A stretch of 64,000 nt of DNA from Pardosa pseudoannulata (taxonomy: Eukaryota; Arthropoda; Arachnida; Araneae; Lycosidae). Within the stretch, counting starts at the first letter, position 1. Each line of letters begins with the position of its first letter. The DNA is taken from NCBI GenBank assembly GCA_032207245.1, contig CM063501.1:51839393-51903392 (forward strand). Reading direction: 5' to 3'. Positions 35,201 through 44,654 of this stretch are shown one piece after another. Made by a program: the position numbers and the translations under genes. The notes under the pieces were generated by a model. That model was not told where the DNA came from. It was given only the letters and a program-made list of their open reading frames with translations, and did no database searches.

Positions 35201-36920
35201 CTGTTATATAAATTTATAATTTTAATCTTTATCTTTTATTGCTTTAATACACGTAAAAGCTTATTGGACTTTTATAACATTTGACACGTAGAATAAAGAA
35301 CTGTTTTATTCATTAAAATGTTTCTGTTGTAATGTACTTACAACCCAAGTTTCGGTTACAAGAAACACAGTAAAAATATAATACTTTATACTGAGATTCA
35401 GATATTTATTATGTACATTCATTTACAAATAGATCTTGGTTATCATATATCATAATCATCAATTATTTATGTCTATATTTACAATAATTACTACAATTCT
35501 CTTTATAATGAACTAATTATTCAATTACAAGCTTAAATTATTAATAGAGGCCTAAGTGACTGTAAATATTATTTTATCTTTACCTCCATTACAGGCACAG
35601 AGGAGCAGGCAGGAGCTTTCCTCACGCGGTGTCGGTCAGGGCGCACGGAACGAGTTGGTGATGGTGAGCAGGGCTGTGTCAATCCTTCAATAGGTCCAAA
35701 TGATCAGGCAGGGACTTTCCTCATGTGGTGTCGGTCCATGCGCACGGGACGAGTTGGTGATGACGAGCGGGGTTTAGGACTCTTGTCCCACTTCTCTCGA
35801 ATCCCGACTTCGACTTCTCTCCTTAACTTCGTTTCCAAACACCTTACCTCGGTTCCAAAGCTCCTTTTTCTTCCGTTCCAATCGCTTGTTTTCGGGAAAT
35901 TTTCCCACATCTGCATACCTTTTGGGAGTGCAGGTGGGCTCATTAAAGTAGCCCCTTTTCTGCAAGCTGACATTTCTTTTTAGCCCCTGCTCCCATAACT
36001 TACATCTCTGTGCGAACTTGACCTTTACGCTGCCATTCCGTGATCTATACCTTCTCTGCGGGGGTCCCTAAACTAGACGTGCACAATTGGAGTCCTAAAT
36101 TCCTCTAGGAAAATCCTCCCACAGCAGTGCATGCACGTGCAGACCACCGTGGGAAAGTACTTTAGTACAGTTTCATTACCCCCAATGTCTGTTATATATT
36201 GTAGACAGTTCAAAGTTTTAATCTTTGCCACGATATTGCTTTAATACACACAATAGCATATTGGTGCTTTTAAACATTTGACTCTTGAGAATAAAGCAGT
36301 TCTTTATTTTTATTGACTCGTAAGAATAAAGAACTTCTTTATTAGTTAAAATTTGGTTGAATATGTTCAATGTATGATATATATTATGAACTTTTTATAA
36401 TTTTAATCGTTATCCCGTTATTGTTTTAATACGCGTAAAAACTTATTGTTGCCTTTAAATATTTGACACGTAAGAACAAAGAACTGCTTTATTCATTAAA
36501 ATGGTTTATTACGTCCAATGTCTGTTATATATTATAGACAGTTAAAGTTTTAATCTTTACCAGGATATCGCTTTAACACACACAATAGCTTATTGGTGCT
36601 TTTAAACATTTGACTCCTAAGAATAAAAAACTGCTTTATTCGTTAAAATATGGTTGATTATGTTCAATGTCTGTTATATAAGGAATTTATAATTTTAATC
36701 TTTATCCCTTTATTGCTTTAATAAGCTTAAAAGCTTATTGCTGCCTTTAAACATTTGACATATAGGAAAAAAAATGCTTTTTTCGTTAAAATGTTTAATT
36801 ATACCCATTGTCTGTAATGTATTACAGATAGTTTATAGTTTTTATTTTACGCACGTTATAGCTTTAATACGAGTAATAGTTTATTGGTACTTTTAAACAT
36901 TTGTGATGTGGGAAAAATGA
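32290..36920. repeat. Dimeric satellite, ~292-bp unit of two ~146-bp monomers
   Basis: The anchor 'tgtagacagttcaaag' recurs at 33251, 33543, 33834, 34129 and 34421 (intervals 291-295). Between anchors lies a second monomer type with 'ctttttataattttaatc' in its place. Every monomer carries 'taatctttatc' or 'taatctttaccag', 'attgctttaata', 'gcttattggtg', 'taaacatttgac', 'aagaataaagaactgc' and 'caatgtctgtta'. The left edge (32290-32900) is diverged and the core homogeneous. The array is cut in two by a solo LTR (35325-36169), and units just left of it (35060-35320) have many tiny deletions. Non-coding. Confidence 0.93.
35325..36169. mobile_element. Solo LTR (845 bp) with 5-bp target duplication
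   Basis: The insert starts TGTTGTAATGTACTTACA and ends GTACTTTAGTACA. It is flanked by GTTTC on both sides (35320-35324 and 36170-36174), inside a satellite whose unit reads continuously across the site ('aaaatgtttcattac'). TG..CA ends with a 5-bp duplication are typical of LTR retrotransposons; one LTR alone implies recombination between two. It is GC-rich compared with its surroundings. Inside, a ~90-bp segment is duplicated (35596-35690 and 35702-35790: 'cgcacggaacgagttggtga' versus 'cgcacgggacgagttggtga'). The small frames at 35704-35983 lie within it and are not genes. Strand and family cannot be set without the internal region. Confidence 0.88.
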
Positions 36921-36923
36921 ATT

Positions 36924-37083
36924 TTGGTTGGTTTTGTTTTTGAGTGCTACGGTCTACTTTTTGTAACACAAGGCTAATGAGACCGGGGCTTCTTCTTAAA
37001 GATTCCGAACTGCTACGAACATTCATATAGTAACTCGGACCCACATATAAGATCGGCACCCTAACCATTCAGCCATCGTTCGA
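36924..37083 (-). mobile_element. tRNA-derived SINE, copy 6
   Basis: Reverse copy from 'ttggttggttttg' to 'cagccatcgttcg'. Possible 10-bp target duplication GAAAAATGAA / GAAAAATTAA. Inserted at the right edge of the satellite. It explains the minus frame at 36856-37068. Confidence 0.82.
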
Positions 37084-37555
37084 CGAAAAATTAACTGTTT
37101 TTGATACTTTACCTTTATATCCTCCCTCGACTGCGTACTCATAGGAGCTCAGTTAAAATTACAGAGCTGTAAAACCTATAAAAATTAGCATTTTATGTAG
37201 TTTTAATTAATATAGCCGTAATATTTAGTCTTACTAAGATGAGATTTGGTGAATGGAGTTACCAAGACTTTTTAAAACCAGTGGCTATCTTTCTGGACCT
37301 CAAACACTCAGACAGATAAAAAGTATTTGTTAAAAATCATCATTCTGAAGTCAGAAAGTTTACTTCATGATTTGATTTAGTAGAAAACAACATCTTTACG
37401 ACAAAAATCCATTAGCTTTTAAACACAGTTAAGCCGTTAATTTTTTGGATGATTTTGGACTAATATCTCCGTTAGTGTCTCTGGAAATACAAGACTAATC
37501 GAAAGGAGTTCTTCATAATTTCCCGAATCTGTTGATACCTACTCCAAACTGTTAG
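37084..37555. other. AT-rich DNA, no gene seen
   Basis: No supported feature. Confidence 0.35.
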
Positions 37556-37735
37556 CCGTTTATGACGCCAAACAGTGAATGTACCGAAGTTCGAGTGCTC
37601 GAATCCTATGATATACTAGTCTGGATGTTAGTAGCCGTGAAGTATCGGCTTTTTTCCTGTAAGTCCCAGCCTTAGTAGTCCACCCCCCCCCCAAAAAAAA
37701 GACCTCAGAGTTTTAAACCAATCAACAATCCGGAC
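37556..37735 (+). mobile_element. tRNA-derived SINE, copy 8 (old, forward)
   Basis: Colinear with the family although diverged: 'gtaccgaagttcgagtgctcgaatcc' (box B region), 'ctggatgttagtagccgt', 'atcggctt', 'gtaagtcccagcc' and a tail 'ttttaaaccaatcaac'. A run of C (37682-37691) and A has expanded inside it. Confidence 0.6.
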
Positions 37736-37757
37736 TCTTATAAAGAATAGAGATTAA

Positions 37758-37963
37758 CCCTCTAAGCGGTGCTCACGTACAATTCCGCCGGTTGTCCCGT
37801 ACAATTTTCGACCTCCAAATACGTTCCGAAAATAGATGTATTGTACATGCCAGTGCTTTCCACCATGGAGTTTTGAGGTAGGATGGTCAGGTCGATTGTC
37901 TAGGAACTGCATCTCTCTTTGACTGAAATTTATTGAGGGATGCATCTCTACTCCCTGAGGCAC
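37758..37963 (-). pseudogene. piggyBac-type transposase C-terminal relic
   Basis: The minus-strand frame runs into the terminal inverted repeat and stops at the TTAA. The segment DHPTSKLHGGKHWHVQYI then ~18 residues to GIVREHR is reminiscent of the C-terminal part of piggyBac transposases, where an 'RL.G.HxP..I' stretch precedes a Cys-rich finger ending near 'GIRRETR'. The finger cysteines are absent here, so this remnant cannot be functional. Position and orientation inside a TTAA/CCC element agree with the reading; the match itself is judged by eye. Confidence 0.45.
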
Positions 37964-38380
37964 AAAGAAGCTAATAGCTTCTCATGGCTTTGTAAATCTC
38001 TATTTCGAAGCATTTCGTTTGCGGTAACAGATGTATGTCTAATTGCACCACCTAAATATCTTGGATGACTTCGTTAAAAAATATAAATATTTCTCTTAAA
38101 AAATATTTTTATTCGTACTCTAAGAATCCATTACTTCTTATGGGATGATCTTCGACACTTAAAATGCTTTATGTGTATTAAAAATTAACAATCTATAATG
38201 TCTATTTATATATTTATAACCGGAAGTAAAGGGACAATAACGAGGGTGGGTTTCATGTATTCTAATCTAGTCGACAAAGGGTGAAGTAAAAAAATCATAG
38301 AACACTTTGGTCACTGACACAATAAAACTTTCGAGTATTTTTTGGAGACTTTTTTTCGTCGGTGTGTTCCACTCGGAGGG
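37758..38380 (-). mobile_element. piggyBac-like element, internally deleted
   Basis: TTAA at 37754-37757 and 38381-38384 flank a 623-bp element. Its ends are CCCTCTAAGCGG and, on the minus strand, CCCTCCGAGTGG, so they are terminal inverted repeats starting CCC with a TTAA target site, the piggyBac hallmark. A transposase C-terminal relic abuts the low-coordinate end on the minus strand (next entry). The rest is non-coding. Confidence 0.75.
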
Positions 38381-38384
38381 TTAA

Positions 38385-39548
38385 GTACAGACAGACATGA
38401 TATGTTTATATACGTATGATTAAAAGTTTAACAAGTGTGGTTGTAATAGTATTTAAAAAAAGTGTCTTGAAGAACGAAAACAAATTGTAATTTTGGGATA
38501 TAATAAAAAATCTCATGTGGAAATCACATGAATTCCTCGTACCCTTATTACATAATTTTTTATTGTTTTTTATTTATTATTATTTTTATTTATATGTGAG
38601 ATACTCCACATTTTTTTTAACAAACTGGGCAACTACACAATTGCTAAATTATTGGTTTTTATTATCATTAAATTTTTCTACACTATTAATTCAACAATCT
38701 ACGTAATTATATTCACCAATGTGTAGAATATATTAATTTAACAATGAGTAGAACTCAAGTATTCGGTAGCTTTCCAATATTTGTCATATTGAAATTTTTA
38801 GTTTTATAGAGTGCGGATTGAAATCGAAAAGGGAGGTACGCAACTAGGTATTAAGACAGTTCCAAGTACGAGATTTCAATATTCTACGACTAATCATTTT
38901 GAGTTATGCGAGATAAATTTTTATGTATATACTCACAGATGATATCACATCGAGACAAGTTAAAGTTCAAAGATGGTCAAAATAGGTACTTGAAGTATCA
39001 AAGTTAAAGCTTCTTTGTACGTAAGTGCAGATGTAGTGCCAAATTTAATCAAAGAGGCTATTTCCGTTAAAATCTGAACACCGAAAGATGTTAAATTTGC
39101 ACTATTTCCTTTACACTATACAAAAAAGTAAAACTACGTCTTTTTAAAGGAGAAAGGTAGTTCTTATTCCCAAGTTTAATTTTCAAATTTTTAATCTTCC
39201 CGAGGCGATAACTATATAAATAGCATATCTGTAGAGTCAGCGTAATGTTCTCGAACCTTTCAATCTGATAATAAAAATTCGATTTTTTGGAATCTTTTCA
39301 CGTACCTGTTCTCTTGAAGTTCATTTATCCCAGAATGATATTTTTCAAGAACCGGAAACTTCAAATTGATATAACACTATTTCTATTCGATCCCTGCATG
39401 TCTGAAACTTTTAGAGACATTCTTTTTGTGTAACTTATTTGGTTTGGGGAATTTCATTTGCAAGAAAACGCTTGAATTATTTCTTAAAACTTTAACAATA
39501 ATTTAAAATTTTACGAGCAGTTTTTCCCATATAATGTAGATAAATTTA
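38385..39548. other. AT-rich DNA, no gene seen
   Basis: The plus frame 38515-38706 (Phe/Tyr/Leu-rich) has no supporting feature. Confidence 0.4.
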
Positions 39549-39742
39549 TCCCCTATATAATAATAGCCTAAGTTAAGTAACCTGTCCTCGAATTTATGGA
39601 GCGGTTGTACCTGGAATGGATAGAGGCATTCATATTGGATTTTTGATGAGTTAGGGTTAGCAACTTTCGAAATCCACCCCTTCCTCCTTTTCGAAGTCCT
39701 ATTTCCCCCTGTTAAGAACAGACGATTAAATTTATCAATCTA

Positions 39743-40687
39743 TCTCCTATATAATAATAGTCTAAGTTATCTGTCCGTCTGTCCTCCAAATTATGAAGCG
39801 GTTGGACCTGGAATGGATAGAGGCATCCATTCAAAGCGAATAAAGTTTATCTTTTCCTAAACTATCGATCCGATTCTAAAATAAATTTGTGTAAATATGC
39901 TTCATTTCACAGCAAAAAATACTGTCGTCTTTAAAACGTTCAAAATCCAACCCTTCCATCCTTTTAGAGAGTTTAATGCCATTATTTCAAGCCCTATTTT
40001 CCCCGATTAAGAGCAGGCGATTAAATTTATCCATTTATCACTTAATAAATAGGTAAAAATAACAATTTTTTCTACCATTGTGACGTCATTCCTTTAAACA
40101 TCTCATTTAATCATTTCGTATTTTAAACTATTTAAATATCGTCTATAATATTTTAATATCTTTTATCACTGAACTTAGATATTACGTAAATGATTTTCTT
40201 TTATATTTGGCTTAAGTAATAGATTAGGTACATACGTGATAGTTTTAATTTTAATTATCGATTATTTTTTGTTGCAATGAAACTTTTACCACCGGTATTA
40301 ACAATAAATTATTTTTATATAAGTCTAGGAGTCTATTTCACGAACTAATAAATATCTAACTTTTAATTTATATATATTTGGAAATTAAGAAGTTTGTTCT
40401 TTTGTGTGTTTGTTTATTATACATAACCACACGGTTTGTCTAAATGAATTCAATGTGATTCTAAACTGCATTACAGGATTGGGAGACTCTAGAGGAGTAT
40501 GACGATAAAATTATTTATCGTCATACACCTCTAGATTACCACATACGTATTAAATAAATTATTGAGAGTGAACCAGATAGTTCTCAGCCAAAAAACAAAC
40601 CATTTTTTACCTGCCTCATTGGGTACTTAACAGTTCTGGAATATTAAAAATTTTACTAATCCCGTCATATGATGGGCTATATGCCAG
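39743..40687 (+). mobile_element. Non-autonomous Helitron nested inside another Helitron
   Basis: Begins A|TCTCCTATATAATAATAG and ends with a one-mismatch hairpin (CCCGTCATATGATGGG), seven bases and CCAG, then T; the usual CTAG has changed to CCAG. It interrupts the outer element at 'atttatcaatcta | tcacataataaatagg', which siblings read straight through. It contains a 21-bp-arm palindrome (40489-40534) not found in other copies. Confidence 0.88.
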
Positions 40688-40971
40688 TCACATAATAAAT
40701 AGGTAAAAATAACATTTTTTCTAACATTATGACGTCATTATTTCAACCATCTCATTTAATAATTTCTTATTTAAAATTATTTAAATATCGTCTGCATTAT
40801 TTTCATACGTTTTATCACTGAACGTAGATATTACGTAAATAATTTTTTTTTAATATTTGGCTTAAATAATAAAATAGGTACATATGTGATAATTTTAAAT
40901 TTAATCATCGATTATTTCTTGTTGGAATGAAAATTTTATCACCGGTATTAACAACAAATTCTATCTACCTC

Positions 40972-41155
40972 TAGCCGAACGATGGCCGAGTGGTTAGGGT
41001 GCTGACCTTCGGAACCGGAGTTCGTGGGTTCAAATACCACAGTGGCATGGATGTTCGTAGCCGTTCGGAATCGGCTTTAAGCAGTAGGTCCCGGTCTCAT
41101 TAGCCCTCGTGTTGCAAAAAGTAGATCGTAGCGCTCCAAACCAAACCAAACCAAA
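40972..41155 (+). mobile_element. tRNA-derived SINE, copy 7 (best reference copy)
   Basis: Flanked by a perfect 11-bp target duplication CTATCTACCTC (40961-40971 and 41156-41166). The head 'gatggccgagtggttagggt' holds a good pol III box A (TGGCCGAGTGG), and 'gtgggttcaaatacc' a good box B, spaced as in a tRNA of the Leu/Ser type. A ~100-bp unrelated body and a (CCAAA)n tail follow. The tail suggests that a partner LINE with the same 3' end mobilises it, which is inference. Confidence 0.95.
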
Positions 41156-41214
41156 CTATCTACCTCCAGGGTGTAGCGTAAATGATAGTTTCATACCTTT
41201 ACTTCCATTAATTA

Positions 41215-41447
41215 CTACGGCAAAACAATTGGGAAGAACTTAATGATAATTTCGACGTAGTTAAGAAAACTTTGAATCGTATTTCTGAATGAATTCAACG
41301 TGATTCTAAACCGTATTCACAGTATCGGGAGACTTTAGAGGAGTATGAAGATAAATAAATTATTGATCTTGCACCACATAATTATCAGCTAAAAAACAAA
41401 CCATTTTTTTACCTGCCTCATAGGGTACTTTACAATTCTGGAAAATT
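41215..41447 (+). pseudogene. Captured BEL/Pao-like pol fragment inside the Helitron
   Basis: A single plus-strand frame of about 77 codons contains only two stops (TGA at 41290-41292 and TAA at 41356-41358). Recognisable parts in order: WEELNDNFDVVKKTLNRI, YRETLEEYEDK, II-DL, and KNKPFFYLPHR. The order 'basic helical region, Y.. L.EY...G.I..V, then YLPHH.V' is characteristic of BEL/Pao polyproteins at the junction between the aspartic-protease (A17) region and the reverse transcriptase. The segment is too short and broken to work. Fragments of it occur in the siblings at 8660-8790, 12590-12710, 14240-14375, 40450-40640 and 43015-43170, so capture preceded the spread of the family. Confidence 0.65.
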
Positions 41448-41576
41448 AAAAATTTTACTGATCCCGTCATATGACGGGCTAGATGCTAGTATAAAATATT
41501 TATTTAATTAAAATTAAAAATATTGTTTGTAGTCAGTTGCATATAAAAACAAACTATAGAAAATGGCTCAGTTTGA

Positions 41577-42767
41577 GGCAGTAATATTCTCAGTAAAATT
41601 CTCAGTAATATAAAAGCAATATAATGATAAGCAATATAATTCTCAGTAATATAAAAGCAATATAATGTAAAATTCGCAGTAAAATTCTCAGTAATATAAA
41701 AGCAAAATAATTCTCAGTAATATAAAAGCAATATAATGTAAAATTCGCAGTAAAATTCTCAGTAATATAAAAGCAATATAATGATAAGCAATATAATTCT
41801 CAGTAATATAAAAGCAATATAATGTAAAATTCGCAGTAAAATTCTCAGTAATATAAAAGCAATATAATGATAAGCAATATAATTCTCAGTAATATAAAAG
41901 CAATATAATGTAAAATTCGCAGTAAAATTCTCAGTAATATAAAAGCAATATAATGATAAGCAATATAATTCTCAGTAATATAAAAGCAATATAATGTAAA
42001 ATTCGCAGTAAAATTCTCAGTAATATAAAAGCAATATAATGATAAGCAATATAATTCTCAGTAATATAAAAGCAATATAATGTAAAATTCGCAGTAAAAT
42101 TCTCAGTAATATAAAAGCAATATAATGATAAGCAATATAATTCTCAGTAATATAAAAGCAATATAATGTAAAATTTGCAGTAAAATTCTCAGTAATATAA
42201 AAGCAATATAATGATAAGCAATATAATTCTCAGTAATATAAAAGCAATATAATGTAAAATTCGCAGTAAAATTCTCAGTAATATAAAAGCAATATAATGA
42301 TAAGCAATATAATTCTCAGTAATATAAAAGCAATATAATGTAAAATTCGCAGTAAAATTCTCAGTAATATAAAAGCAATATAATGATAAGCAATATAATT
42401 CTCAGTAATATAAAAGCAATATAATGTAAAATTCGCAGTAAAATTCTCAGTAATATAAAAGCAATATAATGATAAGCAATATAATTCTCAGTAATATAAA
42501 AGCAATATAATGTAAAATTCGCAGTAAAATTCTCAGTAATATAAAAGCAATATAATGATAAGCAATATAATTCTCAGTAATATAAAAGCAATATAATGTA
42601 AAATTCGCAGTAAAATTCTCAGTAATATAAAAGCAATATAATGATAAGCAATATAATTCTCAGTAATATAAAAGCAATATAATGATAAGCAATATAATTC
42701 TCAGTAATATAAAAGCAATATAATGTAAAATTCGCAGTAAAATTCTCAGTAATATAAAAGCAAACAT
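41577..42767. repeat. 86-bp tandem array, ~13 units
   Basis: 'aaaattcgcagtaaaattct' recurs at 86-bp steps (for example 41830 and 41916); the first unit is 15 bp shorter. Each unit is itself two similar halves built from 'attctcagtaatataaaagc' and 'aatataatg'. Units are almost identical, implying recent expansion. It separates two Helitron copies and contains no open frame. Confidence 0.95.
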
Positions 42768-42795
42768 TTTATAATACTGAGAATTTTCGGGTTTT

Positions 42796-43208
42796 AGATT
42801 TTAAAGTTATTCATCGATTGCTTTTTGTTGCAATGAAAATTTTATCACCTGTATTAACAGCAAATTTTTTTCATAAAAGTCTAGGAGTCTATTTCACGGG
42901 CTAATAAATATCTAGCGTTTAAGTTATATATCTTTGAAAATTAAGAAGTTTGCTCGTTTGTGTCTTTGTTTTTTACACATAACCAGTTTGGCTAAATGAA
43001 TTCAATGCGTTTCTAAATTGCATTTCTAAACTGTATTTACCGTATCGGGAGACTTTTGACGAGTATGAAGATAAACAAATTATTGATCTTGTACAGATAA
43101 TTTTCAGCCAAAATACAAATTATTTTCGTACCTGCCTCATAAGGTACTTTACAATTCTGAAAAATTAAAAATTTTACTAATTCCGTCATATGACAAGCTA
43201 TATGCTAA
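42796..43208 (+). mobile_element. Helitron, copy 6, 5'-truncated at the array
   Basis: Family sequence begins inside the element ('ttcatcgattgctttttgttgc') right after the 86-bp array and runs to a damaged hairpin (TCCGTCATATGACAAG) and CTAA (43205-43208) followed by T. It retains part of the pol-like segment. Confidence 0.85.
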
Positions 43209-44654
43209 TCTGTTTAAAGAACTCTTCAAATGCAAACCATTCAAAAGTAGAACAATTTTCCCAATAGATTTACTTAGGGATAGATGAATACAATATGACT
43301 GCTTTCCAAGAATCAAAATTTAAAGATTTAATACAATAAGTCATTTGAAAAGAAATCAAATGTTTCAAATAAGACTTGCTTTTTTTGTAATATTCTCAGA
43401 CAGCACCCAGCACATTAAGACTGGCAGATTAAAATTCTATTTAGCATTAATTAGTGCCAATGGGGACTTTCAGTTTGATGATTAACAGGCAATTATCTTC
43501 CAAAACATGTTCTTATATACGGTGTCACTCTTTTTAAACAGCCCGTCCGACGTTAGCTATCTTTAAATAAAGCTCCCAGATCACGTGATTTAAGATGAAG
43601 GGGAACGCGACAGTTTCCTTTATTTTTTTCCCTCTCTAAAGCATGTGCATGTGCTTCGTAATTATTGGTGAACTCGCTTTAGAAATGGTTATAAATTGGA
43701 GGACTGACCTCTATCAATTATTGTCTCATAAATTCTCATCACACAATCTGGTGAGAGAGCAATCTGTAGATACCAGTTTCGGAAGCATAAATAACATTTG
43801 TCTCCAGCACACCAGTTCTTAATGAATTCTTCTTTATTTGTTACAAGTGCGTGCAGACATCAGGAAAAAGAAGTTTTTCTTTCAAGCGACTTTCAACCAG
43901 TTTAAATGCAAAATTAACATCATTATTACTGTCTTAATGAGTTTAATATTAAACTTTCAACTATTTTTGAATACTTGCTTCCTATCAAGAAATCATTAAC
44001 CCGCTCGCTCACCTATAAGAAAAAAAATCATTTAATGGCTAAGTATAGTTAAAATGGTATTTTAGTACGGTTATGCAGGAAAAATAATTTGTTTATCATT
44101 ATCTTGATAATAAAATTCAATAAAATGCTAATGAAATGCTTGAATGACCATAGGGGCTAGCTGCCAGTGTATGTATGTTTAAAAAATTTAAAAAATGATA
44201 GAGCATTTGAATGAAATATTTATATGCATATTAAAATTTTATATCATTAATAATCACATTAAAAATTATCAGTTGTAAAGAGGCAAAACTCAAACACAGA
44301 TCTTTGTTTCTGTTTCCAATTCAATAGTTACAGGAATCATTTTATGGAAATCAAAACACACTCACACACACGCACTCTCGCGCATGCGTGTGTTAATATT
44401 AAACAAGAGAGTTGAATCAACAGAAGGAAATTGTGCGTGTAATAAAACGTGTGAATATGCATAAAAAGAGCGCTCTCATACACACACACATTTTCTTCCA
44501 TGGAAAGCTAATGCAATAACATTGTATGGAAGCCACAGTAGATCAGTCGCGAAAGGTCTATCGCATATCCGGAGGGTTGTGGAATTGTGGCTCGAGCCGT
44601 CCAAAGATCCGACGAGTACATTACAGGCGATTGGGGTGCGTAAAATAGATTAGC
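43209..44654. other. Unassigned DNA with CA-rich patches
   Basis: Short CA simple repeats occur at about 44358-44385 and 44480-44491. The minus frame at 44508-44696 is open for 62 codons (containing RATIPQPSGYAIDLSRLIYC) and its 5' end overlaps the first unit of the next array. I do not recognise it and cannot show it is coding. Confidence 0.4.

Larger units (their letters stand above)
39549..41489 (+). mobile_element. Non-autonomous Helitron, outer element of a nest
   Basis: Starts A|TCCCCTATATAATAATAG and ends with hairpin CCCGTCATATGACGGG (41463-41478), seven bases and CTAG (41486-41489), then T. Two later insertions split it: a second Helitron (39743-40687) and a SINE (40972-41155). Without them it is about 0.8 kb. 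It has the longest and best preserved copy of the captured pol-like segment (41215-41447). Confidence 0.9.

Noticed and set aside
35704..35983. Open frames on both strands, polar and protein-like
   Set aside because: They lie wholly inside the solo LTR, overlap each other in opposite directions and have no domain; the composition reflects the GC-rich LTR.
41577..42767. 86-bp array considered as a repeat-protein gene or CRISPR
   Set aside because: Stops in all frames, no unique spacers; a plain minisatellite.
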